Shown one piece after another: positions 20,430-29,758 of a stretch of DNA of 64,000 bases (position 1 is its first letter; each line of letters begins with the position of its first letter). Source of the stretch: Rhizobium sullae (GTDB lineage Bacteria; Pseudomonadota; Alphaproteobacteria; Rhizobiales; Rhizobiaceae); assembly GCF_025200715.1 (NCBI RefSeq), contig NZ_CP104143.1:1798001-1862000 (forward strand), in the 5' to 3' direction. The notes beneath the pieces were generated by a model that was given only the letters and a program-made list of their open reading frames with translations, was not told the DNA's origin and did not search any database. The position numbers were made by a program, and so were the translations under genes.

Positions 20430-21140
20430 TCAGTCAGTTGCGCAGGGCCAGTCCTTCGGCATCGTAAGGCCGGAAGGAAGCTTGGTCGACGCGTCGCCGC
20501 AGGCCAGCTCGATCTGCGACTGCTGAAGCCCTGTTGCAGCGGAGAGATCGAGCCCCTCTATCCTCGTCAGGAACATGAAGGCGCGATCGAAATCGACCGG
20601 ACCTCCGAAGCTCGCGCCGCTCAGGTCGACGCGGGAGAGATTGGCAAGGGCAAACCTGGCGCCCGTCAATACGGCCTTTTCAAAAGTCGCACGCCCAAGC
20701 TCGGCCTTTTCGAAGTTGGCGCCGGAAAGCTGCGCGCGGGTGAAATCCGCGCGCTGCAGTTCAGCGCTGACAAAGGACGAATTCTGCGCCGAAGCATCCT
20801 GAAACACAGCGCGGTAAGCCTCGATCTTGTCGAACGTGGCATCGTCGGCCTTTGCACCTTCGAGCCAGGCCCGTATGAGGGTGGCTTTCTCGAAGTTTGC
20901 CGCATCCAGATTCGCATTCTTGAGGCTGGTCTGCGACAGATCGGCACCGGCGAGATTTGCTTTTTCGAAGTCGCTGCCTTCGAGCATCAGGTTCTTCTTG
21001 GTGCATTCGCTCCAGTCGACGCCTGCACTGGGCGTGTCGTGGCAATCGGCCGCCATCACATGACCGCCGGACACCGCCGCCGCCACAGCAACGAGCGTCA
21101 CCGCAAGCCTTGAGCGTGCAATCCGCGACACGTTCTTCAT
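20430..21140 (-). CDS. Secreted pentapeptide-repeat protein
   Basis: 236 residues: a signal peptide (about 1-30, ending GGHVMAA), then tandem A(D/N)LXX-type pentapeptides from about residue 50 to 195 (for example FEKANLAGADLSQTSLKNAN), expected to form a right-handed quadrilateral beta-helix. Four cysteines are present, two near the mature N-terminus and two near the C-terminus (ELACGDAS, DWPCATD), which could form disulfides in the periplasm. No specific function is known. It is followed after 53 bases by the phosphatase gene. Confidence 0.85.
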   Translation of the reverse strand: MKNVSRIARSRLAVTLVAVAAAVSGGHVMAADCHDTPSAGVDWSECTKKNLMLEGSDFEKANLAGADLSQTSLKNANLDAANFEKATLIRAWLEGAKADDATFDKIEAYRAVFQDASAQNSSFVSAELQRADFTRAQLSGANFEKAELGRATFEKAVLTGARFALANLSRVDLSGASFGGPVDFDRAFMFLTRIEGLDLSAATGLQQSQIELACGDASTKLPSGLTMPKDWPCATD

Positions 21141-21283
21141 ATCCCACCCCCTATCGGCTCCGCCCCATCAACGGCGACTGGCCCGGGCAGGACATGTCCG
21201 TCCTGCACTACTATTATGCACCCGAAAAAGAAAAATAAGGCATAACACCTTGTTGAAGGCGCGCCTAAATGCCGGCCTGCGGT

Positions 21284-22123
21284 TTACTTGCAGGTGTCGG
21301 CCTTCTTGTCCAGCATCTCCAGCTTCGCGAGTTTACCGGTCAAAACGAAATCGCCATAATCCATGGTGAGATCGCGCGTAATGCCGTTCTCGTAAAGCTT
21401 AAACGACATGCGGTAGACCGGCAGCGCATCGGATTTCGTATTCTCGTTGAAATAGGAGATCGTCACCGGCCAGAAGGCTTCCTTGGAGAAGGCGCCGGCA
21501 TTGCCCGCATCCGCTTCCTCACCGGCAACCGGCGTAATGTGCTTACCAACCACCGTCGTCGTTACCAGGGGCTTGTCCCCATCGTCCGAACCATCGAAGA
21601 CGCGAGCTTCAAAGAAACGCTTGCCCGCCTTGGCATTCTCGATCACATCGAGCATGTGTTCGGTCGGGAAGCGGCTTTCGGCAAGCTGCAATTCCTTGTT
21701 CTGCGGGCGCGTGAGATCGACTGTCACGCCGTCCGGCTTGTCGTTCGCCTCGCCGTTGACTTCCTTGTCGAGCTGATCGTCCGTGAAAGACTTCGTCTCG
21801 AAGGTGAACCTGCGGTCCTTCACGTTTTCGAAGGTCTTCGTCTGCTGATCGCTGACCCGGGTGCTGTCGCCGGTGTTGATCTGCGTCACGAAGCGGAAAT
21901 TGGTGGTGAAACCCTCGCAATAATTGCCGTTGAACTCGTAGACCATGCGGCCGTGCATGCCGGCGATGCCAGAGCGCTCGGTCGCGTCCTTCAGTTCGAG
22001 ATCGTAGATCGCGCGGTGGGCGACAAGACCGGAGGCGATCGCAGCGCCGGAGGCAGGCGCAGCCGCCCAGGCACTCGTTGCGACGCCTGCAAGAAGAAGG
22101 GCGGCAAGACTCGGTCGGAACAT
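21284..22123 (-). CDS. eipB: Periplasmic cell-envelope integrity protein EipB (DUF1849)
   Basis: 279 residues with a cleavable signal peptide (about 1-20). The DUF1849 pattern is clear: LVAHRAIYDLEL, then a run of beta strands. Exactly two cysteines are present, Cys69 (GNYCEGF) and Cys278, the same positions as the disulfide described for Brucella EipB. That protein is a periplasmic beta-spiral needed for envelope integrity and virulence. AGGAGA lies nine bases before the ATG. It is a single gene divergent from the RidA-like gene. Confidence 0.9.
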   Translation of the reverse strand: MFRPSLAALLLAGVATSAWAAAPASGAAIASGLVAHRAIYDLELKDATERSGIAGMHGRMVYEFNGNYCEGFTTNFRFVTQINTGDSTRVSDQQTKTFENVKDRRFTFETKSFTDDQLDKEVNGEANDKPDGVTVDLTRPQNKELQLAESRFPTEHMLDVIENAKAGKRFFEARVFDGSDDGDKPLVTTTVVGKHITPVAGEEADAGNAGAFSKEAFWPVTISYFNENTKSDALPVYRMSFKLYENGITRDLTMDYGDFVLTGKLAKLEMLDKKADTCK

Positions 22124-22260
22124 CCATTATCTCCTGTTGGACTCGGCCGCGATGTTATAAGAACGCTTTCGGCCAAATCGAGGCTCGAAACCGTCATACG
22201 CAAGATTCTAGTCCCGATGCATACTTTTTTGAAGAACTGAAACAAAAAGCGGAGACGAAA

Positions 22261-22731
22261 ATGTCGAATGAAATCGCGACCCGCCTGACGGAAATGGGGA
22301 TAACTCTTCCGGAAGCCGCCGCACCCGCTGCCAATTATGTGCCTTATGTGATCAGCGGCAATCTCCTTTATATCTCCGGCCAGCTTCCGCTCGAAGGCGG
22401 CAAGGTCGCCGTCTCCGGCCATCTCGGACGAGACGTCGTTGTTCCCGCCGGCCAGCGCGCCGCCGAGCTTTGCGCCATCAACATTCTCGCCCAGGCTAAG
22501 GCGGCACTCGGAGGCGATCTCGGCCGCATCAAGCGCGTCATCAAGCTCAACGGCTTCGTCGCCTCCACCCCGGAATTCGTCGAACAGCATCTTGTCATCA
22601 ACGGTGCCTCGAACCTGATCGCCGGCGTCCTCGGCGAGGCCGGAAAGCATGCCCGTGCCGCCGTTGGCATGGCGGCGCTGCCGCTCAACGCCGCCGTCGA
22701 AATCGATGCCATCATGGAAATCGCGTCATGA
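22261..22731 (+). CDS. RidA/YjgF/YER057c-family protein
   Basis: 156 residues of the YjgF trimer fold. Members remove reactive enamine/imine intermediates made by PLP enzymes, though this long subgroup (ISGNLLYISGQLPLEGG, GVLGEAGKHARAAVGMAALPLNAAVEIDAI) is less characterised. The subgroup often keeps the arginine in HARAAVG. Start 22261 follows GGAG; the frame is open further upstream without support. It overlaps the GDPD gene by four bases (ATGA). Confidence 0.88.
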   Translation: MSNEIATRLTEMGITLPEAAAPAANYVPYVISGNLLYISGQLPLEGGKVAVSGHLGRDVVVPAGQRAAELCAINILAQAKAALGGDLGRIKRVIKLNGFVASTPEFVEQHLVINGASNLIAGVLGEAGKHARAAVGMAALPLNAAVEIDAIMEIAS

Positions 22732-23447
22732 CCTCCGCCGCCTGGATCAAGGAACTGCCGGTCGCCCATCGCGGCTATCACGACACCAACAAGCTCATCT
22801 GGGAAAACACGCTCTCTGCCTTCGCCCGTGCCGTCGAAGCCGGCTTTGCGATCGAATGCGACCTCCATTATGCTTCCGATGGCGTTCCGGTCGTCTTTCA
22901 TGACGAGAATCTCGAACGTCTCTGCAACATGAAGGGTGATATCCGCGAGCGCACCTCCAGGGAGCTCGGCCTGCTGTCCGTCGGTGGCACGGCCGACAAG
23001 ATTCCGACGCTCAAGCAATTGCTCGATCTCGTGAAAGGCAAGGTTCCGCTCGTCCTCGAACTCAAGGGCCGCGAAGCGGATGACGAGGGGTTTGCCGAAG
23101 CCGTGCTCGAAGTGCTGGAAGGCTATGAGGGCAAGGTCGCGCTCATGAGCTTCGACCGTTGGCTGCTGCGCGACCTCAAAGCCTTGAATGCGCCCTACCC
23201 GCTCGGTCTCACCGCTGGCGGCAACAAGCCGGAAGAACTCGCAAACCACGAACGAGCGATGGAAATCGGCCTCGATTTCATCTCCTATTTCTTCGCCGAT
23301 CTGCCGAACCCCTTCATCACCGGCCAGCGCGCCAAGGGCATCCCGGTCATCACCTGGACGGTCCGCGACGAGAAGGCGCGCCAACACACCGTCGAGAATG
23401 CCGATCAGATGACGTTCGAAGGTTTCGATCCCCGCGTTTCGGTTTGA
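22728..23447 (+). CDS. Glycerophosphodiester phosphodiesterase
   Basis: 239-residue cytoplasmic-looking TIM-barrel enzyme that releases glycerol 3-phosphate from phospholipid head-group diesters. The GDPD metal and catalytic motifs are visible: AHRGYHD, ENTLSAFARAVEAGFAIECDLHYASDG, VVFHDENLER and VLELKGRE. No signal peptide. Translationally coupled to the preceding RidA-like gene and followed 78 bases later by the FemAB-like gene, suggesting one operon through the HIT gene. Confidence 0.92.
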   Translation: MTSAAWIKELPVAHRGYHDTNKLIWENTLSAFARAVEAGFAIECDLHYASDGVPVVFHDENLERLCNMKGDIRERTSRELGLLSVGGTADKIPTLKQLLDLVKGKVPLVLELKGREADDEGFAEAVLEVLEGYEGKVALMSFDRWLLRDLKALNAPYPLGLTAGGNKPEELANHERAMEIGLDFISYFFADLPNPFITGQRAKGIPVITWTVRDEKARQHTVENADQMTFEGFDPRVSV

Positions 23448-23525
23448 CGCTCGCTTTTTCGACAAGATCGTGCGCAGACTGAAGGAGAGCCAATATCCTC
23501 CTCCCAAGGACCTCGCATTTGCTCC

Positions 23526-24716
23526 ATGACAGACGAACTATCGATCCGCGTTGAGCGGTCCTTCACCGCGATTTCCCAGGAGATTTGGTCTCGGCTTTCC
23601 GGTACATCCAAGGAAGGCACGACGCTCGCCTATAATCCCTTCCTGTCGCATGCCTACCTCTCGTCCCTCGAAGAGTCGGGTTCGGCCACGGCGCAAACCG
23701 GCTGGCTCGGCCATCATCTGCTACTGGAAACGGATAAGGGCGAGTTGATCGGCGCCCTACCCGGCTATCTGAAGAATCACAGCCAGGGCGAATACGTCTT
23801 CGACCACGGCTGGGCGGATGCTTTCGAGCGCGCCGGCGGGCGTTATTACCCGAAGCTGCAATGCTCGATCCCCTTCACGCCTGCTACCGGTCCGCGCCTG
23901 CTCGTTGCCGTGGGCCTTGAACGGCGGCAGATCCAGAACGCCATTGCCGAGAGCCTGAAGGAAGTCGTCCGCCGCCTCGGCGTTTCATCCGCGCACATCA
24001 CCTTCGTGCCGGAAGACGAGATCGGCGTCTTCGAAACCGACGGCTATCTGCACCGGACCGACCAGCAGTTCCATTTCATCAACGAGGGCTATGCCAATCA
24101 CGAGGAATTCCTCGAAACGCTGACGTCGCGCAAGCGCAAGGCGCTGCGCAAGGAGCGGCGCACGGCACTCGAAAACGGCGTCAGCATCGACTGGCTGACC
24201 GCCAGCGATCTTACCGAAGACATCTGGGACCAGTTCTTCGCCTTCTACATGGATACCGGCGGCCGCAAATGGGGACGGCCGTACCTGACCCGCAAGTTCT
24301 ATTCGCTGATCGGCGAGCGCATGCCGGAGGACATCTTGCTGGTGATGGCCAAGCGCAACGGCCGCTATGTCGCAGGCGCCATCAACTTCATCGGCGGCGA
24401 TACGCTCTACGGCCGCCATTGGGGCTGCGTCGAAGACCACCCATACCTGCATTTCGAGGTCTGCTATCATCAGGCGATCGACTTCGCGCTCGCCAAGGGC
24501 CTGAAACGCGTTGAAGCGGGTGCGCAGGGCGAGCACAAGCTCGCGCGCGGTTACCTGCCGGTGACAACGCATTCGGCGCACTACGTTGCCCATGCCGGTC
24601 TCAGGCGCGCGATCGCCGATTACCTGGAACGCGAACGCGAGGACGTCGAGCACATGAACGAGATTCTCGCCGAACACAGCCCGTTCCGCAAAGGCGAGCG
24701 GCAACAGGAGGATTGA
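23526..24716 (+). CDS. FemAB-like GNAT acyltransferase (peptidogalycan biosynthesis/recognition family)
   Basis: 396 residues of the PF04339 type. Typical stretches are NPFLSHAYLSSLEESGSA, GWLGHHLLLE, FTPATGPRLL, HFINEGYANHEEFLETLTSRKRK and FEVCYHQAIDFALAKGLKRVEAGAQGEHKLARGY. The fold is expected to be a double GNAT domain. The acceptor is unknown; the family name is historical. Situated between the GDPD and HIT genes. Confidence 0.85.
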   Translation: MTDELSIRVERSFTAISQEIWSRLSGTSKEGTTLAYNPFLSHAYLSSLEESGSATAQTGWLGHHLLLETDKGELIGALPGYLKNHSQGEYVFDHGWADAFERAGGRYYPKLQCSIPFTPATGPRLLVAVGLERRQIQNAIAESLKEVVRRLGVSSAHITFVPEDEIGVFETDGYLHRTDQQFHFINEGYANHEEFLETLTSRKRKALRKERRTALENGVSIDWLTASDLTEDIWDQFFAFYMDTGGRKWGRPYLTRKFYSLIGERMPEDILLVMAKRNGRYVAGAINFIGGDTLYGRHWGCVEDHPYLHFEVCYHQAIDFALAKGLKRVEAGAQGEHKLARGYLPVTTHSAHYVAHAGLRRAIADYLEREREDVEHMNEILAEHSPFRKGERQQED

Positions 24717-24769
24717 CGCTCGCGCCCTTGCTGCGCTACCCGATCACCGAAAAACGAGGAGATTTCGAG

Positions 24770-25201
24770 ATGACCAGCGCCGCTTACGACGACAGCAATA
24801 TCTTCGCCAAGATCCTGCGCGGCGAGATCCCGTCGCACCGCATCTACGAGGACGAGCATACGGTGGCCTTCATGGATGTCATGCCGCAAGCGCCAGGCCA
24901 TGTCCTGGTCGTGCCGAAGGCACCGTCGCGCAATATTTTCGATGCCGACCCTACGGTCCTAGCGCAGGCAATTCCCGTCGTCCAGAAAATCGCCAAGGCC
25001 GTGAAAGAGGCTTTCGATGCCGATGGCGTCCTGGTCTGCCAGTTCAACGAACCGGCCGCCGGCCAGAGCGTCTTCCACCTGCATTTCCACGTCATCCCGC
25101 GCCACGAGGGCGTTACCCTCAAACCGCATTCCGGCAAAATGGAGAATGGCGACGTGCTTGCAGCCCATGCCGAGAAGATCAAGGGTGAACTGGGGAACTA
25201 G
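24770..25201 (+). CDS. HIT-family nucleotide hydrolase/transferase
   Basis: 143 residues with the histidine triad HLHFHVIPR near residue 100 and the N-terminal SNIFAKILRGEIPSHRIYED typical of the Hint/HinT branch, which hydrolyses adenosine phosphoramidates. Start 24770 follows GAGGAG; a frame open to a TTG at 24713 lacks support. Confidence 0.94.
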   Translation: MTSAAYDDSNIFAKILRGEIPSHRIYEDEHTVAFMDVMPQAPGHVLVVPKAPSRNIFDADPTVLAQAIPVVQKIAKAVKEAFDADGVLVCQFNEPAAGQSVFHLHFHVIPRHEGVTLKPHSGKMENGDVLAAHAEKIKGELGN

Positions 25202-25401
25202 TCTTCTGGAACCGTAATTCGTATCATTGATACGAGATCAAGGATAACTTCTTCCAGTATCTCGACGCGGCCCTGCAATTCGTCCCTGAGAGGCCAAGGG
25301 TCAAGGCTATTCGCGCGAAACTTGCGAAGATTGGCATAGGTCCCGGAAAGACCTTCGCGTTCAAGGATCTGTCGCTCGAACATGCAGCCCTGCGCGCGCA
25401 C
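25198..25401 (-). CDS. Possible small protein, uncharacterised
   Basis: A 67-codon frame (or 61 from an internal ATG) convergent with the HIT gene and overlapping its stop by four bases. The translation has plausible composition with an amphipathic C-terminal helix (RVEILEEVILDLVSM). No family is recognised and the start lacks a clear ribosome-binding site. It may be a real small gene, a fragment or chance. Confidence 0.3.
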   Translation of the reverse strand: MRAQGCMFERQILEREGLSGTYANLRKFRANSLDPWPLRDELQGRVEILEEVILDLVSMIRITVPED

Positions 25402-25411
25402 GAAAACCCAG

Positions 25412-25442
25412 AAAAATCGAAGGCCGCATCGCTGCGGCCTTC
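25412..25442 (-). terminator. Terminator of clpA
   Basis: Ten-base perfect stem (25419-25428 with 25433-25442), four-base loop, and five T on the minus strand (25416-25412), 25 bases past the clpA stop. Confidence 0.85.
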
Positions 25443-25466
25443 TTCAATTCGCTTCCCGGTAACAGA

Positions 25467-27953
25467 CTATCTCCTGCGCGGCACCTTCGGCACCGCACTC
25501 GCCTTCTTCGGTGCATCCCCGACTTCGGCCTTCGCCTTCTTTACCGCGGTCTTCTTGGCTTTTGCCTTCGTCTTCAGCTCGCCGTCATCCTCGCCATCGG
25601 CTTCTGGATGAACGGTCTCGGCTTCCGGCTTCGGCTTGATCGGCGCGGATTCGGGGATCGCTTCGAGGATGATGCCGGGCTTGCCGTCTTCCTTCGGGCC
25701 GACGGTGACGTTGACGACGCCACCTTTCTTCAGCTTGCCAAAGAGAATTTCGTTCGCCAGCGGCTTCTTGATCACATCCTGGATGACGCGGGCAAGCGGG
25801 CGGGCGCCCATCTTCTCGTCGTAACCCTTTTCTGCCAGCCAGTCGATCGCTTCCTCCTGCAGGTCGAAGGTGACGTTGCGTTCGGAAAGCTGGGCCTCCA
25901 GCTGCATGATGAACTTCTGCACGACCTTGTGGATGACGGCCGTCGGCAGCGATGCGAAGGGAATGATCGCATCGAGACGGTTGCGGAATTCCGGCGTGAA
26001 CAGGCGGGTCAGCGCCTCCTCATCCTCGCCGGTGCGCTTGGACGAACCGAAGCCAATTGCGGCCTTGGCCATTTCCGACGCGCCCGCATTGGTCGTCATG
26101 ATCAGGATAACGTTTCGGAAGTCGATCTTCTTGCCGTTATGGTCAGTCAGCGCGCCGTGGTCCATGACCTGTAGTAGGATATTGTAGATATCCGGATGCG
26201 CCTTCTCGATCTCGTCGAGCAGGACTACGCAATGCGGATGCTGGTCGACGCCATCGGTCAAGAGACCGCCCTGGTCGAAGCCAACATAGCCGGGAGGTGC
26301 GCCAAGCAGGCGGGAGACGGTGTGCCGCTCCATATATTCCGACATATCGAAGCGCAGCATCTCGACGCCGAGCGACGCTGCGAGCTGCTTGGCCACTTCC
26401 GTCTTGCCGACGCCGGTCGGGCCGGAGAAGACGTAGGCGCCGATCGGCTTGTTCGGCTCGCGGAGCCCGGCACGCGCCAGCTTGATCGCTGTCGAAAGGG
26501 CTTCGATCGCCGTATCCTGGCCGTAGACCACCGAGCGCAGTTCCTGCTCCAGATTGGCGAGAACGGCTTCGTCGTCCTTCGAGACGCTTTTCGGAGGAAT
26601 GCGGGCCATCGTCGCGACCGTCGCTTCGATTTCCTTTTCGGTAATCAGCTTGCGGCGCCTGGATGGCGGCAGCAGCATCTGAGCGGCGCCCGTTTCATCG
26701 ATGACGTCGATCGCCTTGTCGGGCAGCTTGCGGTCAGAGATATAACGAGCCGACAGCTCGACCGCCGACTTAATGGCGTCGTTCGAGTAGCGCAGGTGGT
26801 GATATTCTTCGAAATAGGGCTTCAGGCCCTTCATGATTTCGATCGCGTCGTCGATTGACGGCTCGTTGACGTCGATCTTCTGGAAGCGGCGAACGAGAGC
26901 CCGGTCCTTCTCGAAGAACTGCCGGTATTCCTTGTAGGTCGTCGAGCCGATGCAACGGATCGCACCGGACGAAAGCGCCGGCTTCAGGAGGTTCGACGCA
27001 TCCATCGCGCCGCCCGAGGTGGCGCCGGCACCGATCACGGTGTGGATTTCGTCGATGAACAGCACCGCACCCGGATATTCTTCGAGCTCCTTGACGACCT
27101 GTTTCAGGCGCTCTTCGAAATCGCCGCGGTAACGCGTGCCCGCAAGCAGCGTGCCCATGTCGAGCGAGAAGATCGTCGCATCAGCGAGCGCTTCTGGCAC
27201 CTTGCCTTCGACGATCCGCTTGGCGAGGCCTTCGGCGATCGCCGTCTTGCCGACGCCCGGGTCGCCCACATAGAGCGGGTTATTCTTGGAGCGGCGGCAC
27301 AGCACCTGGATCGTACGGCTGACTTCCGAGTTGCGGCCGATCAGCGGATCGATCTTGCCGCTCTTGGCCTTCTCGTTGAGATTGACGCAATAGGCCTTCA
27401 GCGCATCCTGCTGCTTCTTGGCGCCGCCCTCGTCCTCGCCGCCGCGCGATGCGCTCGGCTTGCTCTCGGCTTCCTCGTCGGCGCCGCGCGGCGTGCGGAC
27501 TTCCGAAGAGCCTGGTCGCTTTCCGATGCCGTGGGAGATGTAGTTGACCGCGTCGTAGCGCGTCATTTCCTGCTCCTGCAGGAAATAGGCGGCATGGCTT
27601 TCGCGCTCGGCAAAGATTGCGACAAGGACATTCGCCCCGGTCACCTCTTCGCGGCCCGACGATTGCACGTGGATCACGGCACGTTGGATGACACGCTGGA
27701 AACCGGAGGTCGGCTTGGAGTCCTCGTCATAACCGGTGATCAGATTGGACAGTTCGTTGTCGACGTATTCGATCAGCGTCTTGCGCAGCGCGTCGAGGTC
27801 GACATTGCATGCACCCATGACAGCTGCCGCATCGGCATCGTCGATTAGGGCGAGCAGCAGATGCTCGAGCGTCGCATATTCGTGATGCCGCTCGTTGGCA
27901 AAGGTCAGTGCCTGATGGAGCGCCTTCTCAAGACTAGGCGAAAATGTTGGCAC
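25467..27953 (-). CDS. clpA: ATP-dependent Clp protease ATP-binding subunit ClpA
   Basis: Hexameric AAA+ unfoldase that feeds substrates to ClpP. 828 residues: N-domain (1-145) that binds ClpS, Walker A 1 at 230-237 (GDPGVGKT) with FIDEIHT, Walker A 2 at 511-518 (GPTGVGKT) with LLDEIEKAHP, sensor region MTTNAGASEM, and an IGF-type loop (AAIGFGSSK) for ClpP docking. The start is GTG at 27953 with GAGGA upstream. Odd feature: a Lys/Ala/Pro-rich tail of about 62 residues (767-828) beyond the usual end. clpS precedes it by 10 bases and is the adaptor. Confidence 0.97.
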   Translation of the reverse strand: MPTFSPSLEKALHQALTFANERHHEYATLEHLLLALIDDADAAAVMGACNVDLDALRKTLIEYVDNELSNLITGYDEDSKPTSGFQRVIQRAVIHVQSSGREEVTGANVLVAIFAERESHAAYFLQEQEMTRYDAVNYISHGIGKRPGSSEVRTPRGADEEAESKPSASRGGEDEGGAKKQQDALKAYCVNLNEKAKSGKIDPLIGRNSEVSRTIQVLCRRSKNNPLYVGDPGVGKTAIAEGLAKRIVEGKVPEALADATIFSLDMGTLLAGTRYRGDFEERLKQVVKELEEYPGAVLFIDEIHTVIGAGATSGGAMDASNLLKPALSSGAIRCIGSTTYKEYRQFFEKDRALVRRFQKIDVNEPSIDDAIEIMKGLKPYFEEYHHLRYSNDAIKSAVELSARYISDRKLPDKAIDVIDETGAAQMLLPPSRRRKLITEKEIEATVATMARIPPKSVSKDDEAVLANLEQELRSVVYGQDTAIEALSTAIKLARAGLREPNKPIGAYVFSGPTGVGKTEVAKQLAASLGVEMLRFDMSEYMERHTVSRLLGAPPGYVGFDQGGLLTDGVDQHPHCVVLLDEIEKAHPDIYNILLQVMDHGALTDHNGKKIDFRNVILIMTTNAGASEMAKAAIGFGSSKRTGEDEEALTRLFTPEFRNRLDAIIPFASLPTAVIHKVVQKFIMQLEAQLSERNVTFDLQEEAIDWLAEKGYDEKMGARPLARVIQDVIKKPLANEILFGKLKKGGVVNVTVGPKEDGKPGIILEAIPESAPIKPKPEAETVHPEADGEDDGELKTKAKAKKTAVKKAKAEVGDAPKKASAVPKVPRRR

Positions 27954-27963
27954 GTTGAGATCC

Positions 27964-28323
27964 TCACTTCTTTTCCATGACGCATTGCAGCGGATGCTGG
28001 TGCTGACGGGCGAAGTCCATCACTTGGCTTACCTTGGTCTCCGCTACCTCGTATGTAAATATCCCGCATTCGCCGACGCCGTGGTTATGGACATGAAGCA
28101 TGATGCGGGTGGCACTTTCACGATCCTTCTGAAAAAAACGCTCCAGGATGTGGATAACGAATTCCATGGGAGTGTAGTCGTCATTCAGGATTAGCACGCG
28201 GTAGAGATTGGGCTTCTTGGTTTTCGGCTTCGTGCGTGTGATGACCGAGGTTCCGCGATTTCCGTTGTCCCCGTTCCTTTCGCTGTCGTTCTGCATCCGG
28301 ATCGGCTTTGCGATCATTGTCAT
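27964..28323 (-). CDS. clpS: ClpS adaptor (N-end rule)
   Basis: 119 residues. A disordered basic N-terminus is followed by the ClpS fold: [20 protein letters not shown], where the Asp-Asp pair lines the N-degron pocket, and [23 protein letters not shown]. It delivers substrates with N-terminal Leu, Phe, Tyr or Trp to ClpA. An ATG two codons in (28317) is also possible. Paired with clpA in one operon. Confidence 0.96.
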   Translation of the reverse strand: MTMIAKPIRMQNDSERNGDNGNRGTSVITRTKPKTKKPNLYRVLILNDDYTPMEFVIHILERFFQKDRESATRIMLHVHNHGVGECGIFTYEVAETKVSQVMDFARQHQHPLQCVMEKK

Positions 28324-28507
28324 TCATTCCTCGGTCTATCCGGTGGTGCATGGGAGGCTGCTTTACCCGCCGGATATCTGAAACACTAACTTAGTTCATA
28401 ATGGAGCGATTTTAAGCCCCTTGTTTGCGACTGCAATCACAATTCCGCAGGACTTGACGCAAAGACTAAAAAAGTCCCGTGCGAATTCTTAAAGGGCTTC
28501 GGGAAAC

Positions 28508-28541
28508 AAAAAAGACCGGCCGCAGATGCGTTGCCGGTCTT
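28508..28541 (-). terminator. Terminator of the phasin gene
   Basis: Nine-base stem (28512-28520 with 28533-28541), 12-base loop, T-run on the minus strand (28511-28508). Lies 38 bases past the phasin stop. Confidence 0.8.
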
Positions 28542-28578
28542 CGTTTTTCAAGGGGTGCGCTGTTCGCACCATCGCATT

Positions 28579-28947
28579 TTACGCAGCGGCGGGCGTTACC
28601 TGGGCAGCCTTGGGCGACTTTGCCGCCGGGGCCGATACCGGCGCTTCGTAAGGCTTATAGGCGCCCTTGGCGAGATCGGCGTACATTTCGCCCATCTTTG
28701 TCGCCTCGGAGATGAAATTCTCATAGGAAGACTTGATGAAGCCGGTCTGCAGTTCGAAGACCGTTTCGAAGCTGCGGGCGGCAGACAGCGTCTCAAAATG
28801 ATTGACGGCGTCCTGGAAGGACTTTTTGGAATATTCCGCAGCTTCGGTCGCGATCGCCTGGACCCCCTTGGCCGTGTCGGAATAGCTCTTCAGCATCGTG
28901 TCCATGGCTTCCTTGCTCTTCCGGCTCGTGTCGTCAAAGTTAAACAT
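28579..28947 (-). CDS. Phasin family protein
   Basis: 122 residues, mostly amphipathic helix (KEAMDTMLKSYSDTAKGVQAI, SFQDAVNHFETLSAARSFET), then an Ala/Pro-rich tail. This is the small-phasin pattern; such proteins coat polyhydroxybutyrate granules or act as lipid-associated structural proteins. Coiled-coil tendency and low complexity make exact function uncertain. Monocistronic, with GGAGGA before the ATG and its own terminator. Confidence 0.85.
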   Translation of the reverse strand: MFNFDDTSRKSKEAMDTMLKSYSDTAKGVQAIATEAAEYSKKSFQDAVNHFETLSAARSFETVFELQTGFIKSSYENFISEATKMGEMYADLAKGAYKPYEAPVSAPAAKSPKAAQVTPAAA

Positions 28948-29130
28948 TTAGTCTCCTCCTTTTGTGGTATTGGCTGCCACAAAAGGTAGCTGCGCCGCAC
29001 AAATAGTCAAGCGATTTTGTGCGTTGCACAACCACCATAGATTGCATGACGCTACGCTAAAGCGCCTTTAAAAAAGAGCAACGTACATCGCCAATTGATT
29101 TTTAAAATATATATCAGAGGCCTACAACCT

Positions 29131-29161
29131 GAGGCTTCGCAAAAAATTCTCGCGAAGCCTC
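29131..29161 (-). terminator. Inverted repeat downstream of the DUF3597 gene
   Basis: Perfect ten-base arms (29131-29140 and 29152-29161) with an 11-base loop; the T-run lies in the loop rather than after the stem, so it is a non-canonical terminator or RNA-stability hairpin. Confidence 0.5.
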
Positions 29162-29186
29162 AATCTTGGGATAACCGGAGGCCGTC

Positions 29187-29585
29187 TCAGTCCATCAGAT
29201 CTGCGGGAACCTTGCCGCCGTTTTCGGACAGCTTCTTCATGAGCGCCTTGTGAAGAAACATGTTCATCTTGGCGGAATCGCCTGCGTCGCCTGTATAGCC
29301 AAGTTCCGCAGCAAGCTCCTTGCGCTCGGAGAGGCTCGCATCCATGCCGACCGCCTTCATCAGGTCCACGATCGAGCGCCGCCAATCTAGCTTCTGCCCG
29401 CTCTTCTTGACGGCAGCATCGAGAATCGGAGCGATATCGACGGCCGCAGGCGCCGCCGACGGTGCTGCTGATGGCGCGGACGCCGTCTGCGCGGGCGCCA
29501 TTTTCGGCGCATCCGCCGCCTCGATCACCGGTGCTGCCTGCGCTTCGCCGAAAATCGCGTTCTTGATTTTATCGAAAATACCCAT
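29187..29585 (-). CDS. DUF3597 domain-containing protein
   Basis: 132 residues. The start MGIFDKIKNAIFG is the signature opening of DUF3597. A flexible Ala/Pro/Ser linker (about 15-50) is followed by a helical domain, DIAPILDAAVKKSGQKLDWRR then SIVDLMKAVGMDASLSERK. Function unknown. Carried on its own between the phasin and DUF3126 genes. Confidence 0.85.
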   Translation of the reverse strand: MGIFDKIKNAIFGEAQAAPVIEAADAPKMAPAQTASAPSAAPSAAPAAVDIAPILDAAVKKSGQKLDWRRSIVDLMKAVGMDASLSERKELAAELGYTGDAGDSAKMNMFLHKALMKKLSENGGKVPADLMD

Positions 29586-29758
29586 GTCCTCGCCTCCAAA
29601 TTTAGTTTGATCGCATTCGCAAAAACTAACATGGGGCGGATGGCGAACTCATCCAGCGCAAGCGGCAAAATTGTTGCTGAGGCTTGGTAGGCAGGCTGCG
29701 GATAAAAGGTGCCGTTCGGCAAAGGCAAGCCGCTATGATGCGGCCCGCCAAGGGATCA

